Positions 1 through 10,615 of a DNA stretch of 64,000 bases are shown here, one piece after another (position 1 is the first letter of the stretch; every line of letters starts with the position of its first letter). The notes beneath the pieces are model-generated. The model saw nothing but the letters and a program-made list of their open reading frames with translations. It was not told the DNA's origin and did no database searches. A program made the translations under genes and the position numbers. The stretch covers positions 287,792-351,791 of the forward strand of contig JAAZZQ010000060.1 of NCBI GenBank assembly GCA_014239155.1, given 5' to 3'. This stretch comes from Lachnospiraceae bacterium. Its GTDB lineage: Bacteria; Bacillota; Clostridia; Lachnospirales; Lachnospiraceae.

Positions 1-2
1 AT

Positions 3-944
3 ATTTACAGACCTGCTGCAATTGAACAGCTGCATGTAAACGCGGATAAACAACAGGTGGATTTCTTTTCGATGGGAAGTAACCATAAGCCCGTTGACAT
101 TGTGAAGGCGTCGCTGGAACACGCGTCAAAAAACAATAATAATATCGTTATTATAGATACTGCAGGACGTCTGCACATAGATGAAGAAATGATGGCAGAG
201 CTGCAGGAGATTAAGGAGAATGTCAATGTGCATCAGACGCTTTTGGTTGTGGATGCCATGACCGGGCAGGATGCTGTCAATGTGGCAAAAGAATTTGATG
301 ATAAAGTAGGTGTGAGTGGGGTAATCCTCTCAAAGATGGATGGCGATACGCGAGGTGGTGCAGCGCTCTCCGTAAAAGCAGTTACCAATAAGCCAATTTT
401 ATTTGTAAGTATTGGTGAAAAACTGACGGATATGGAGCAGTTCTATCCTGACAGAATGGCGAATCGTATCTTGGGTATGGGAGATGTCCTTACTCTAATT
501 GACAAGGTTGCCGAGGCAAATCTGGATATGGATGCGGAGAAGGAAAAGGAAATGGCTTCGCGTCTGAAAAAAGGGAAATTTGACTTTGAGGATTATTTGG
601 AAAGTATGAACCAAATGAAAAAACTTGGCGGTCTGTCAAGTATCCTTGGCATGATGCCTGGTATGGGACTTAAGGCAAGTGATATTGAGGCAGCAGTGGA
701 TGACAAACAGCTTGCACATATGGAAGCAATTGTATTGTCTATGACCCCGGCAGAGCGCAAGGACCCAAAATTGTTAAATCCAAGCCGGAAACACCGGATT
801 GCAAAAGGTGCTGGTGTGGATATTGCAGTTGTGAATCGTTTTATCAAGCAATTTGAGCAGTCTCAGAAGATGATGAAGCAGCTCCCGGGAATGATGGGAG
901 GTTTTGGCGGAGGTAAAAAGGGGAGATTTAAACTTCCTTTTTAA
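3..944 (+). CDS. ffh: Signal recognition particle protein Ffh (5' truncated by the window edge)
   Basis: Frame open from base 3 ([24 protein letters not shown]...), [30 protein letters not shown] and a Met-rich M domain ending [18 protein letters not shown]. Confidence 0.97.
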   Translation: MYRPAAIEQLHVNADKQQVDFFSMGSNHKPVDIVKASLEHASKNNNNIVIIDTAGRLHIDEEMMAELQEIKENVNVHQTLLVVDAMTGQDAVNVAKEFDDKVGVSGVILSKMDGDTRGGAALSVKAVTNKPILFVSIGEKLTDMEQFYPDRMANRILGMGDVLTLIDKVAEANLDMDAEKEKEMASRLKKGKFDFEDYLESMNQMKKLGGLSSILGMMPGMGLKASDIEAAVDDKQLAHMEAIVLSMTPAERKDPKLLNPSRKHRIAKGAGVDIAVVNRFIKQFEQSQKMMKQLPGMMGGFGGGKKGRFKLPF

Positions 945-981
945 TACATTATTAATAAGAAAGATTTATGAGGTGAAGAAA

Positions 982-1227
982 ATGGCAGTAAAAATCAGAT
1001 TAAGAAGAATGGGTCAGAAGAAAGCTCCTATCTATAGAATCATTGTAGCAGATTCGAGATCACCCAGAGATGGAAAGTGCATTGAGGAGATTGGAACATA
1101 CAATCCAAACACAGATCCCAGCGAATTTAAAGTAAATGAGGAGCTGGCGAAGAAGTGGTTATCAAATGGTGCACAGCCTACAGAGGTGGTATCAAAGATT
1201 TTTAAGGCAGCAGGGATTGAAAAATAG
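982..1227 (+). CDS. rpsP: 30S ribosomal protein S16
   Basis: [31 protein letters not shown]; start at 982 rather than the ORF-track start at 904. Confidence 0.97.
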   Translation: MAVKIRLRRMGQKKAPIYRIIVADSRSPRDGKCIEEIGTYNPNTDPSEFKVNEELAKKWLSNGAQPTEVVSKIFKAAGIEK

Positions 1228-1258
1228 GATGTCTCAAACACTCATGGAGGTGTGATTG

Positions 1259-1486
1259 ATGAAGGAGTTAGTCGAGGTTATCGCGAAGGCTTTAGTGGAC
1301 AACCCTGATGAGGTAGTCGTTACAGAGAAGACAGAGGGTAAAAATATCACTGTAGAACTTCATGTAGCACCGGCCGATATGGGGAAAGTAATTGGCAAGC
1401 AGGGCAGAATTGCAAAGGCAATCCGCTCTGTCGTCAAGGCGGCATCTTCCAAAGATAATCTTAAGGTGGATGTTGAGATTGTGTAA
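1259..1486 (+). CDS. khpA: KH-domain RNA-binding protein KhpA
   Basis: Short KH protein with VIGKQGRIAKAIRSVVKAA, between rpsP and rimM. Confidence 0.92.
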   Translation: MKELVEVIAKALVDNPDEVVVTEKTEGKNITVELHVAPADMGKVIGKQGRIAKAIRSVVKAASSKDNLKVDVEIV

Positions 1487-1493
1487 GATCATA

Positions 1494-1521
1494 AAAAGGT
1501 GTTCAGAGGAACACCTTTTTA
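1494..1521 (+). terminator. Rho-independent terminator-like hairpin after khpA
   Basis: aaaaaggtgttcagaggaacaccttttt. Confidence 0.7.
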
Positions 1522-1599
1522 TTTGCGCTGATTCCTGTGGAGAAATATACAGTTGTTTTTGTGCACAGGGTCTGTCAGAAGTTTGATTGGAGAATAAAA

Positions 1600-2109
1600 A
1601 TGGAGGATTTATTACAAGTAGGCGTCATCACGCAGCCACATGGTGTTCGTGGGGAAGTCAAAGTATTTCCCACGACAAATGATGTAAAACGTTTTAAGAA
1701 ATTAAAGGAAGTCGTTTTGGATACTGGAAAAGAAAGAATAACACTTGAAATAGAAGGTGTTAAGTTTTTTAAACAGTTTGTGATTTTAAAATTTAAAGGT
1801 TTTGACAATATTAATGAGGTTGAAAAATATCGGGGGAAGTCCCTTTTAGTGACAAGGGAAAATGCAGTAAAACTTGGGCGGAATGAGTATTTCATTGCAG
1901 ATTTAATTGATATGGCTGTATATGATGAGTATGAGCAGTATCTGGGTGTGCTGACAAATGTGATTGAAACAGGCGCAAATGATGTGTATGAAGTGAAATT
2001 TGAGGATGGTCGGGAAGTGTTATTTCCAGCGATCAAACAGTGTATTCTTGACGTGGATATGGAAAGTAGAAAGATGAAAGTACACATTATGGATGGACTG
2101 TTAGATTAG
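1600..2109 (+). CDS. rimM: 16S rRNA processing protein RimM
   Basis: MEDLLQVGVITQPHGVRGEVKVFPTT; position between rpsP/khpA and trmD. Confidence 0.95.
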   Translation: MEDLLQVGVITQPHGVRGEVKVFPTTNDVKRFKKLKEVVLDTGKERITLEIEGVKFFKQFVILKFKGFDNINEVEKYRGKSLLVTRENAVKLGRNEYFIADLIDMAVYDEYEQYLGVLTNVIETGANDVYEVKFEDGREVLFPAIKQCILDVDMESRKMKVHIMDGLLD

Positions 2110-2118
2110 GAGAAATTT

Positions 2119-2868
2119 ATGTATTTTCATATTATGACACTGTTCCCGGAGATGGTGCTTAATGGGCTGCGCACTAGCATTATAGGACGAGCAGAGGAGA
2201 AGGGATGCATCTCTATAGAGGCAGTAAATATACGAGACTATACACTGGATAAGCACAAAAAGGTGGACGATTACACGTATGGGGGTGGTGCAGGTATGTT
2301 GATGCAAGCACAACCTGTATATGATTGTTGGAAGGCATTGAACGATAACATTATCTGCCGCAGAAGAGTAGAGCAGAAGGAGTTATCAGAGAATGCATTA
2401 AAGACAAGAGTAATCTATATGACACCGCAGGGAGAGGTCTTTCACCAGAAAAAAGCAATAGAGTTATCACAGGAAGAGGATTTAATTTTTTTATGCGGAC
2501 ATTATGAGGGGATTGATGAGCGGGTTCTGGAAGAGATTGTAACAGATTATATATCAGTTGGGGATTATGTGCTTACGGGAGGAGAGTTGCCCGCGATGGT
2601 TATAATTGATGCGGTGTCAAGACTTGTGCCGGGAGTTTTGAATAATGGGGAATCCGCGCAGACGGAGTCCCATACAAATGGTCTCTTGGAATATCCGCAG
2701 TATTCCAGACCAGAGATTTGGCATGAGAAAAGAGTGCCAGAGGTACTTTTGAGCGGTCATCATGCCAATATAGAAAAATGGCGTTTGGAGCAGTCATTGG
2801 AGAGGACAAAAGAACGGAGACCGGAATTATATGTGGCATATTTGAAGGAGAGTTCGCCTCATTCGTAA
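2119..2868 (+). CDS. trmD: tRNA (guanine-N1)-methyltransferase TrmD
   Basis: [51 protein letters not shown]. Confidence 0.97.
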   Translation: MYFHIMTLFPEMVLNGLRTSIIGRAEEKGCISIEAVNIRDYTLDKHKKVDDYTYGGGAGMLMQAQPVYDCWKALNDNIICRRRVEQKELSENALKTRVIYMTPQGEVFHQKKAIELSQEEDLIFLCGHYEGIDERVLEEIVTDYISVGDYVLTGGELPAMVIIDAVSRLVPGVLNNGESAQTESHTNGLLEYPQYSRPEIWHEKRVPEVLLSGHHANIEKWRLEQSLERTKERRPELYVAYLKESSPHS

Positions 2869-3201
2869 CAGTTTAGACAAGCTGACCTGTTGCAGCAAAA
2901 AATTTGCTTTACAAATAAATTTTTATTAGCGAACTGTATAGTTTCTTACATGGCTTAAAAAACCATAATTTGCAGTAAATGCTAAGTTTTGCGTAAACAA
3001 TAATGAATTGTTATTTAAAACATTATTACTGTTCACACCACATCAGTTTTTAGCAGAATTTTAAGCATTGTTCGCGTAAACAGTAACATTGCTGCACATA
3101 AATTGATAAAGGGCATCAATTTGGCTGCACTTTTTACTATTTTTGCATACCTATGAACAATAACAAAATATTCATAAAAAAGTGAAAATAGAAAAATTTA
3201 C

Positions 3202-3230
3202 TTGCATTTAAGCCAGATTTATGGTAAATT
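3202..3230 (+). promoter_or_regulatory. Candidate sigma70-type promoter upstream of rplS
   Basis: TTGCAT-17 nt-TAAATT in a 465 bp intergenic region. Confidence 0.5.
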
Positions 3231-3333
3231 ACTACTGTTGCGAATAAAGAGATGGTCCTCTGGTACAAGTTATGTAAGAATGGTTACAATATAGAAGTAT
3301 TAAGAACGTCGAAAAAATAAGGAGGCAAAGCAA

Positions 3334-3681
3334 ATGAACAAAATTATTAGAGAAATTGAAAAAGAACAGTTAAAGGAAAAAGTTGATAGTTTTAAAGTTG
3401 GTGATACTGTGCGTGTGCATGGTAAAATCAAGGAAGGTAACCGTGAGAGAATTCAGATTTTTGAAGGTACTGTATTAAAGATTCAGGGTGGCAGCAATAG
3501 AAAAACCTTTACCGTCAGAAAGATTTCCAATGGTGTTGGTGTAGAGAAGACATGGCCAATACATTCTCCAAATGTCGAGAAAGTTGAGCTTGTGAGAGCT
3601 GGTAAAGTAAGACGCGCAAAACTGTTTTACTTAAGAGATCGCGTTGGTAAGAAAGCTAAGGTAAAAGAACTGATGAAATAA
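3334..3681 (+). CDS. rplS: 50S ribosomal protein L19
   Basis: [71 protein letters not shown]. Confidence 0.97.
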   Translation: MNKIIREIEKEQLKEKVDSFKVGDTVRVHGKIKEGNRERIQIFEGTVLKIQGGSNRKTFTVRKISNGVGVEKTWPIHSPNVEKVELVRAGKVRRAKLFYLRDRVGKKAKVKELMK

Positions 3682-3693
3682 TTGGTTTGAGTG

Positions 3694-3721
3694 GCGGAGT
3701 TTGGTGACAAACTCCGCTTTT
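3694..3721 (+). terminator. Rho-independent terminator of rplS
   Basis: gcggagtttggtgacaaactccgctttt. Confidence 0.85.
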
Positions 3722-3815
3722 GTGTAATTAGATTATTTTTTGTTTGATTACACGGCAATGACAGATAAGTTATTTGCAAAATGGTGTATGAGTAGTTTTT
3801 GGAAAGGAAATTTTT

Positions 3816-4220
3816 ATGGGATACATAGAAGAAACAAACGAACTAAAACTTGATTTTAAGAAAATTACCAATATGACGGGACAGGAAGTGATTCCTGTGG
3901 CGATTCAAAATGCGGATACCAACGAAGTCATTCTTGTGGCGTATACAAACGAACAGGCGATGTTAGAATCTATTCGACTCCGCAGGCTAGTGCTGTGGAG
4001 TACATCCAGAAATGAGTTGTGGCATAAAGGGAAAACGTCAGGAAATGAGTTTGAGTTGACAGAGATTTTAGTCAACTGTGAGCAAAATTCACTGGTGTAT
4101 AAAGTAAGACCGCTAAAAGGAAACATTTGTCATACTTCCTATCAGGGAGTGGCAAACAATTGTTTTTATAGAAGAATTGATTTGGAAAGTATGCGGCTTA
4201 TAAATCTAAATGAAAAATAA
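3816..4220 (+). CDS. hisI: Phosphoribosyl-AMP cyclohydrolase (HisI-like)
   Basis: VILVAYTNEQAMLESIRLRRLVLWSTSRNELWHKGKTSGNEF and downstream CEQNSLVYKVRP..NICHT. Confidence 0.85.
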   Translation: MGYIEETNELKLDFKKITNMTGQEVIPVAIQNADTNEVILVAYTNEQAMLESIRLRRLVLWSTSRNELWHKGKTSGNEFELTEILVNCEQNSLVYKVRPLKGNICHTSYQGVANNCFYRRIDLESMRLINLNEK

Positions 4221-4221
4221 A

Positions 4222-4241
4222 AACTTCCCCTATGTCGGGGA
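4222..4241 (-). terminator. Terminator hairpin between convergent hisI and antiporter
   Basis: cttcccctatgtcggggaag; minus strand continues into gtttttattttt. Confidence 0.7.
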
Positions 4242-5417
4242 AGCAGCATCTTTAGAATATAATATTTTCAAGATAATTGGGGTTGCTATAGAAGACACAA
4301 TAATTAAAAAAATTACAGATGTAAAGTACACAGGCGTCAGTAGACCTGCTGTCAATCCCTTTTGTGCTACAATCAGAGCAACTTCTCCTCGTGTCATCAT
4401 ACCAACACCGATTTTAAGGGAATCAATTCCTTTAAATTTACAAAGTCGAGCTGTTATCCCACAACCAATGATTTTTGAGATTAATCCGACAGCGACAAAT
4501 GCGATAGAAAATAGGAGGATACTCATATTTACGCTCTCCACATTTGTTTTCAGACCAATACTTGCAAAAAAGACAGGACCAAACAACATATACGAATTTA
4601 TATCCATCTTTTCTGCAATGTACTTGGAATCGCGAATAGAACAGAGAATAATTCCAGCAACATAAGCTCCTGTAATATCTGCAATACCAAAATATTTTTC
4701 TGCAATGTATGCCATAGCAAGGCAGAGCGCCAGCCCTAAAATGGGAATGCGCCTTGTATGTGGATATTTGTTATCTATAGATTGAAAAAGTTTGTAGAAA
4801 ATAAATCCAATTACGATAGCAAATACAAAAAATAGGACAGTGTTGACCAGAACTGTTATCGGTTTGGAATCTGGATTTTTAAAACCTATCACAAAGGTTA
4901 ACACAATGATACCAATAATATCGTCGATAATCGCGGCACTTAATATAGTAGTGCCAACGCGTCCCTTTAATTTTCCCATTTCCTTTAATGACTCTACAGT
5001 GATACTCACAGAAGTTGCAGTTAGTATGGTACCCACAAAAACTGCCTTGTAAAATTCTTCGGAACCCCAAGGTGCAAAACCATAAAATGTCATATAGAGC
5101 AGTGCACCACATATCAATGGAATAAATACACCAGCGCAAGCAATCAACGCGGCAATTGGTCCTGTTTTCATCAAATCTTTTAAGTCTGTCTCAAGACCAG
5201 CAGAGAACATTAACAATACGACACCAACTTCGGCAAGCTGTATGAGAAAGTCGGATTGTTCTACCCAGCCCAATAAACTTGGACCAATTAATAGTCCTGC
5301 AATGATTTCTCCCACTACTTGTGGTGCCTTACATTTCCTAGCTGCAATTCCACATACTTTTGCGGCGACGATAATAATTGCTAGATTTTTAAACATGAAA
5401 TACGATTCCATTTTCAT
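4230..5417 (-). CDS. Cation:proton antiporter, CPA2 family
   Basis: ~10 hydrophobic segments; PQVVGEIIAGLLIGPSLLG, FSAGLETDLKDL, MMTRGEVALIVAQKG. Confidence 0.9.
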   Translation of the reverse strand: MKMESYFMFKNLAIIIVAAKVCGIAARKCKAPQVVGEIIAGLLIGPSLLGWVEQSDFLIQLAEVGVVLLMFSAGLETDLKDLMKTGPIAALIACAGVFIPLICGALLYMTFYGFAPWGSEEFYKAVFVGTILTATSVSITVESLKEMGKLKGRVGTTILSAAIIDDIIGIIVLTFVIGFKNPDSKPITVLVNTVLFFVFAIVIGFIFYKLFQSIDNKYPHTRRIPILGLALCLAMAYIAEKYFGIADITGAYVAGIILCSIRDSKYIAEKMDINSYMLFGPVFFASIGLKTNVESVNMSILLFSIAFVAVGLISKIIGCGITARLCKFKGIDSLKIGVGMMTRGEVALIVAQKGLTAGLLTPVYFTSVIFLIIVSSIATPIILKILYSKDAASPT

Positions 5418-5727
5418 TTCCCCCTCTTTCGTAGTTTTTCATCGTATTTTCTTTATCGTCTACATTATATCTTTTTACAAATATAAAATCAATATAAATC
5501 TTTTAGAGCATTTTTGAACGAGATTGATATCGTTACTATAAGTGGTTTTTATGCCATGAGTAGTAATCATATTATAGTATACTTACTCTATTTTATCTAC
5601 TAATGGTGTAATTGTTGTATTAGAACATACTGCTGTAGTTATAGAGTTGGCAGTAGAGATTATCTTCGGCGGTTGCAGAACAAATACTGGTAAAGATAAT
5701 GCAACTACAATAATAGTTATTAATTTT

Positions 5728-6909
5728 TTATTCAGTCTGATAAATTAAATTTTGTTGATTATTATATATTTTTATCCCTGAAGGATAGTATTCAAAATTT
5801 GTAATCGTTTCAATATATGTATCATTAATATATAAATCATAATTGACGCTATCGTTGGTAATAAGGTAGGCATTTTCAACTGTAGGTGCAGTGAAAATTT
5901 TATAAAAATATGGGGGACGATAATTTGCTTCAAAAATAAATATATAAGATACAGCAAAAATACAAAAAGTAAGCACTGTTAATACAATATTTGCGACAAC
6001 TTTCTTCCATGTCTTTGTTTCTTGTAATAATAGCCAAATTCGTTTCTTAAAATCACTATTTTTTGACTGCGCAAAGGAGAGCATATTTCCTCTGAGAAAG
6101 GGAGGTGATTGAACAGAGTGTCTTGCAGATGCCTGTTTTATATACAATAGAGACTCAGTATATTGTTCTGTTATTTTAATGTTGTTTCGTGTGATTTTTG
6201 CGTCTATATACATTTCCATCAAAGTATTGGAAAATTGATATAACACAATACATGCAGGATTCCACCAATATATACTAGATAACAGACGAATGACACTTTT
6301 GATTGGTAAACTATAATGTAAATGATGCATTACTTCGTGATAAAGCACATAGTAGAGCTTGTCTTGTGGAATGTTCATATAATCTGGAAGAATAATACAA
6401 GGATGTTTCCAACCAAAAATAATAGGTACATTTAAACAAGGCAGTTCTATTACCTGAAACGAGTTATTTCTGTTACATTGTTTACAAATTTGGTCCAATA
6501 TATTTTGATATTGGGAATCTGTGGTTTTGTCCTGTCCATATTTTTGTATGTAATTTTGTGTCTGCTGATAAGAAATGGTATACCGAAAAAGATTTACGAA
6601 TATACCAATGATCCAGACCACCTCAAAAAGATTCCACAGAGATATATGAGTTTTTCGTATAGGAATTTGAGACTGACGAATGTAAGAAATAATTTTTGAA
6701 AGTGATTGGGGAAGAAAGATGCTGATAGTAAATGGAAGTTCAAACGGAAACAGCAAACGAACAAAAACAATTCCGATAAGAAGTATAAAAATCTTATATC
6801 CTATACAGATCATAGTTGTTTTATGAGAAAAGATTATAGCAATAAAAACAGCGGCTGTGATACTTGTCAGAAATGCCATTAGTACAGTCGAAAATGAAAA
6901 GTGAAGCAT
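5728..6909 (-). CDS. M56/BlaR1-MecR1-like membrane metallopeptidase
   Basis: Hydrophobic N-terminus, HEVMHH zinc motif, adjacent BlaI-like regulator. Confidence 0.8.
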   Translation of the reverse strand: MLHFSFSTVLMAFLTSITAAVFIAIIFSHKTTMICIGYKIFILLIGIVFVRLLFPFELPFTISIFLPQSLSKIISYIRQSQIPIRKTHISLWNLFEVVWIIGIFVNLFRYTISYQQTQNYIQKYGQDKTTDSQYQNILDQICKQCNRNNSFQVIELPCLNVPIIFGWKHPCIILPDYMNIPQDKLYYVLYHEVMHHLHYSLPIKSVIRLLSSIYWWNPACIVLYQFSNTLMEMYIDAKITRNNIKITEQYTESLLYIKQASARHSVQSPPFLRGNMLSFAQSKNSDFKKRIWLLLQETKTWKKVVANIVLTVLTFCIFAVSYIFIFEANYRPPYFYKIFTAPTVENAYLITNDSVNYDLYINDTYIETITNFEYYPSGIKIYNNQQNLIYQTE

Positions 6910-6923
6910 AAAAGCGACCTCTA

Positions 6924-7352
6924 TTATGATTTATTTTCTCTGGGATGATGATTTCTTTCTTTGTATTCCTGAAGCAGTTTTTCCATTTCTGCAATCTCTT
7001 GCATTGCTTTCTCTGGATTGTCATCTGCTTTTATCATAGCACTGAGCAAGGATTGACTGGATATCAATTTACTGAATTGAAGATAGTCATCTACAAACAT
7101 TTTTTGAATCGCTTCTAACGCAGTTGGAGATGGCTTGAAACGCCTCGAAAAAATATTGCCGTCCACAGCGATCTCAGCCACTTCAATTAATTTAAGTTTT
7201 AGAAGTTTCCGAATTGCAGGCTGTACAATATTACTGGTAAGATCAGGATGCACCTTTAAAATTTGTGTGACACTTAAAGGCTCTTTAGCGTGCAGTATTG
7301 TATGTAAAATATTGTATTCTTTAGAATTTAGATATTTTGTCATACGATACAC
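6924..7352 (-). CDS. BlaI/MecI/CopY-like winged-helix repressor
   Basis: TKYLNSKEYNILHTILHAKEPLSVTQILKVHPDLTSNIVQPAIRKLLKLKLIE; pairing with M56 gene. Confidence 0.75.
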   Translation of the reverse strand: MYRMTKYLNSKEYNILHTILHAKEPLSVTQILKVHPDLTSNIVQPAIRKLLKLKLIEVAEIAVDGNIFSRRFKPSPTALEAIQKMFVDDYLQFSKLISSQSLLSAMIKADDNPEKAMQEIAEMEKLLQEYKERNHHPRENKS

Positions 7353-7453
7353 CTTCCTGAAAACTACAAAATTTTTTGTTACTACGCTTATTTTACACTA
7401 TTGAATTGCAAAAATCCATACAAAATTAAAAAAATATATATTTTTAAAATATG

Positions 7454-7566
7454 GCAACAGTTCAGACATGCCATTCATAAGTCGCCAGAATGTATATTTT
7501 CACCAATAACATTTGTTTTTTTTGCGACTTATTTCGTGATAGGATTTTGCATGGCTGAACTGTTAC
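7454..7566. repeat. MITE-like inverted-repeat element
   Basis: Ends gcaacagttcagacatg / catggctgaactgttac (15/17 complementary), inner arms ataagtcgc/gcgacttat; aaaatat near both ends. Confidence 0.6.
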
Positions 7567-7732
7567 AAAATATAAAATTAAATAATTTTTCCATAATGTT
7601 ACAATTATTTTTTATATAAAAAATAACTAAATAATTGAGATTATTTAAAGGATATCAAGGAAGTGATGTCCTTTTTTATATATACAGGCAATCAGGGAAA
7701 TATTGTTAGCAAAACTGACAAGTACCTACTGG

Positions 7733-7771
7733 GCAAACAGGAGAAGTAAACTTCTCTACTTGATTGTGCTA
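7733..7771 (+). repeat. Degenerate copy of the dispersed gagtagggga hairpin repeat
   Basis: caaacaggagaagtaaacttctctacttgattgtgct resembles module C of the repeat family. Confidence 0.4.
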
Positions 7772-7797
7772 AATATATAAATTTAACAACAAAATAC

Positions 7798-7842
7798 TAA
7801 ATTATAAAAATAATTGACAAATATTTTTATAAGGGTAAAATT
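7798..7842 (+). promoter_or_regulatory. Candidate promoter of accessory block 1
   Basis: TTGACA-16 nt-TAAAAT inside a 25 nt sequence identical to 17854-17878. Confidence 0.5.
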
Positions 7843-7990
7843 AATGTTAGAATATTGTAAAAATATAGTTTTAGAAGGATTTGAACATGACAGAATATGC
7901 AAAATGTTGTATTAAAGTGAAGGGATAGGAGAGAATGCAGTTTGGTTGCCATAAGGATATTATTGGATTGTAGAAAGGTGAATTGTTAAT

Positions 7991-8179
7991 ATGAGATTTG
8001 GAGTGAAAAAGATAGAATATGAAAAGGATATGATTATTGTAACTAAAGATACAGAAGTTGGAACTGTCAAAGGAGTATGGAAGTATAGAGAGCAGCCTAT
8101 TGCAAATAAAGATTACTTTGTAGAATTATCTTATATGAAGTTTGAAAAAAAGTTTGTACAGTTCTATGTATATTCTTAA
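7991..8179 (+). CDS. Small hypothetical protein
   Basis: 62 aa ORF first in the accessory block. Confidence 0.5.
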   Translation: MRFGVKKIEYEKDMIIVTKDTEVGTVKGVWKYREQPIANKDYFVELSYMKFEKKFVQFYVYS

Positions 8180-8347
8180 TGCATTAATGTGCCAGGATAT
8201 GGTTACATTTATTTGTTCATTGTAGTGATAGGTTGCGTAAGAAAATCGACCGCAATAGGACCAAGACAACATATATTTATAACATCTGTGGGAATCTTAT
8301 AGAATGTAAGACAAGAAAAACAGATGAAACATTAAGAAAGTAGAATA

Positions 8348-8854
8348 ATGATGAAATTTGATTACAGACATGATGATCCAGATGGATTAGTATTAATTGA
8401 TGAGTATTATTTTAATAAATTTAATGATGACATCCTCTACTCATTTGATATTTTTTTAGATTCCAAAGGAAGAACAGAGTTAATATATGATTTCCCAAAC
8501 GAAAAATGGGAAGTTGTTAGAGCAAGGGAATCTGTTGCTTTTAAGGATTTTTGCAATTCTGGGAAAATGATAGTTTTTCTTGCAAATAAGAGTATAGAAA
8601 ATTGTGAAATTGATTTTATAGATGGCAAGTGTGATGCCGATATGTTTCTTAATATCCCATCAGGCAAATTGGTTTTAGTCAATGCAAGTGAATTGATTCA
8701 ATGCATTTCATATCCTGAGTTGGAAATGGAAAAGATTTTAGAAATAAATGTGGACAAAGGAGTATATGCAGTAAAAAACGATGGGATTAAAAAAATCAGT
8801 TGTTATAAAAATGCTTTTAAGAAATCAGTATTCAACAATTTTTTAGAATTATAA
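8348..8854 (+). CDS. Hypothetical protein, possible immunity-like protein
   Basis: 168 aa acidic ORF in an immunity-like cluster. Confidence 0.6.
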   Translation: MMKFDYRHDDPDGLVLIDEYYFNKFNDDILYSFDIFLDSKGRTELIYDFPNEKWEVVRARESVAFKDFCNSGKMIVFLANKSIENCEIDFIDGKCDADMFLNIPSGKLVLVNASELIQCISYPELEMEKILEINVDKGVYAVKNDGIKKISCYKNAFKKSVFNNFLEL

Positions 8855-9076
8855 ATAAAAGTGATTAATTTTTACTATCCATAGTTTGCTCTACTTTTAA
8901 GAAAAATTTCAGCAATTTAACAGAATCTTAAATTTTCAAAGTAAAGACTTTAGATGAACAAGCGTGCAAAGTAAAGATTGCGTCATAAGATGGAGGGAAC
9001 GGAAAGCTTGTATTTTTATTTCTGCAAGTAATGAGTCAAGCGGCTGCGAGGCAGACATTGTGGATTTTAAGAAAGC

Positions 9077-9862
9077 ATGGTGGGAAAGATGGAGAAAGTA
9101 AAACTGTTAATAGAAAGTGATAGATTTATTGAAGTGGACAATCCATTTGGAGAAAAAAGTACAGATTATATATGTAAAAATACGTTTGTTTTTGAAAAAG
9201 GAAAGATTTATGGAATTATTTGTGAGCATGGTGCCGGAGGGGAGTCAATTGCACGGCTTTTATCTAATACAACACCATTGAAGGGGGAAAAGGTATTCGT
9301 AGATGATGTCGAAATAGGAGCGTCAACAATAGAAAAACTTGGTTGGTATTTGGGAAAAGTATTATATTCGCGAGGGTTAATAAAAAGAGAACTAAGCTTT
9401 AGACAAGCATTGGAAATGGCGATTAAAGAACAGCATTATTATGAAAAGATAAGGCCAAGGAGGCTGCCAACGCGTTTGTGGGCGATTAAAGAACAGCATT
9501 ATTATGAAAAGGTTGATGATATTGTAAAAGAGTTTCATTTGACGCCAAGCAGATTAGATTATAGTCTTTCGCAGAATTGCGAGTGGGAGAGATGGAGAAT
9601 GTCAATGGCTATTGGATATGCTAATAATAAGAAGATCTATTGCTTTCCGTGGATGAATACATTAGAGTTTTATGATTGCTTATATAATTCTTCAGTTTTT
9701 CGTTTCTTTAAAAAGTTGACAAGAGAAGGAGCAATTATTATTTTGCCCACATCTCGAAAGGAAAATGTGAATAAGCTTGTAGATCACATTGTTCAAATTC
9801 ACAATACTCGGTTTGAGCATTGTATTTCAGAAAGTGCTTATTTTAAAGAATATTTTAAATAA
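9077..9862 (+). CDS. ABC-ATPase-like protein with degenerate Walker A
   Basis: FEKGKIYGIICEHGAGGESIARLL (GxxGxGGES instead of GKS/T); internal in-frame direct repeat AIKEQHYYEK. Confidence 0.6.
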   Translation: MVGKMEKVKLLIESDRFIEVDNPFGEKSTDYICKNTFVFEKGKIYGIICEHGAGGESIARLLSNTTPLKGEKVFVDDVEIGASTIEKLGWYLGKVLYSRGLIKRELSFRQALEMAIKEQHYYEKIRPRRLPTRLWAIKEQHYYEKVDDIVKEFHLTPSRLDYSLSQNCEWERWRMSMAIGYANNKKIYCFPWMNTLEFYDCLYNSSVFRFFKKLTREGAIIILPTSRKENVNKLVDHIVQIHNTRFEHCISESAYFKEYFK

Positions 9863-10069
9863 TACAAACCATATTGGATTATTTATGGAATTATAAAGTT
9901 ACTACGATCATACGTTTATTTTATCAATTTTATCTGTCTATATGATACTAAAATCAGATGAGTTAAATGATTATACTACAGAATATAACGTTGGTAGAAT
10001 TAGTATAAATAATTTTTGTCTACTATATAAATGGAAAGGAATTGTCACATAGATGAAGGAGAATTCTAA

Positions 10070-10477
10070 ATGAACATTTTTGAACTGCCTAAATATCAAT
10101 GGTTGGATTATATGGAGCGAATTATAGAAAATATAGGATTGAGCGAAATTTCTATAATACAAAATAGTCATATGATATTTGAATTTTTGAGTTGTTATAA
10201 TGGAAAGTTATATGCACATTTGGAATGTAGTGGTATTCTCAAATGCTGTATTGAGAGTCAAGCGCATGAAGATGAAGAATTTACTTATTTTATAGCAGAT
10301 ATTTTTGTTAAAGAATTAAACAAAGATGAAATGGAAAGTTCTTTAAAATATTACAAGTATGGATATAATGTTAATTTGTCTCAAGTACATAAATTATATC
10401 TAGTTTCGATTATTGGCAGTTTTATTTGCCTTGATATTATCTGTGAAAAATTTGGATTAACTAAAGTAACGCAATAA
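10070..10477 (+). CDS. Hypothetical protein
   Basis: 135 aa ORF, acidic, in accessory block. Confidence 0.55.
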   Translation: MNIFELPKYQWLDYMERIIENIGLSEISIIQNSHMIFEFLSCYNGKLYAHLECSGILKCCIESQAHEDEEFTYFIADIFVKELNKDEMESSLKYYKYGYNVNLSQVHKLYLVSIIGSFICLDIICEKFGLTKVTQ

Positions 10478-10615
10478 AACATTTATTATCTTTGTGGGTA
10501 TGTATTTAAAAATATTATAGGTATTACAAACGAAGAAGGAAATCACACAAATATAGACAAATGGAGCAGGATTTATAATGGGCAGAAGGAACAAGGACTT
10601 AGGAGGAAATAGAAA

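Noticed and set aside
1575-2087. 170 aa minus-strand ORF
   Set aside because: Antisense to rimM.
4210-4665. 151 aa plus-strand ORF
   Set aside because: Antisense to the 3' end of the CPA2 antiporter gene, which shows the expected membrane segments and motifs.
4230-7352. Beta-lactam resistance cassette from BlaR1/BlaI-like genes
   Set aside because: No beta-lactamase or PBP gene nearby, and BlaRI-like pairs occur widely in Clostridia with other roles.
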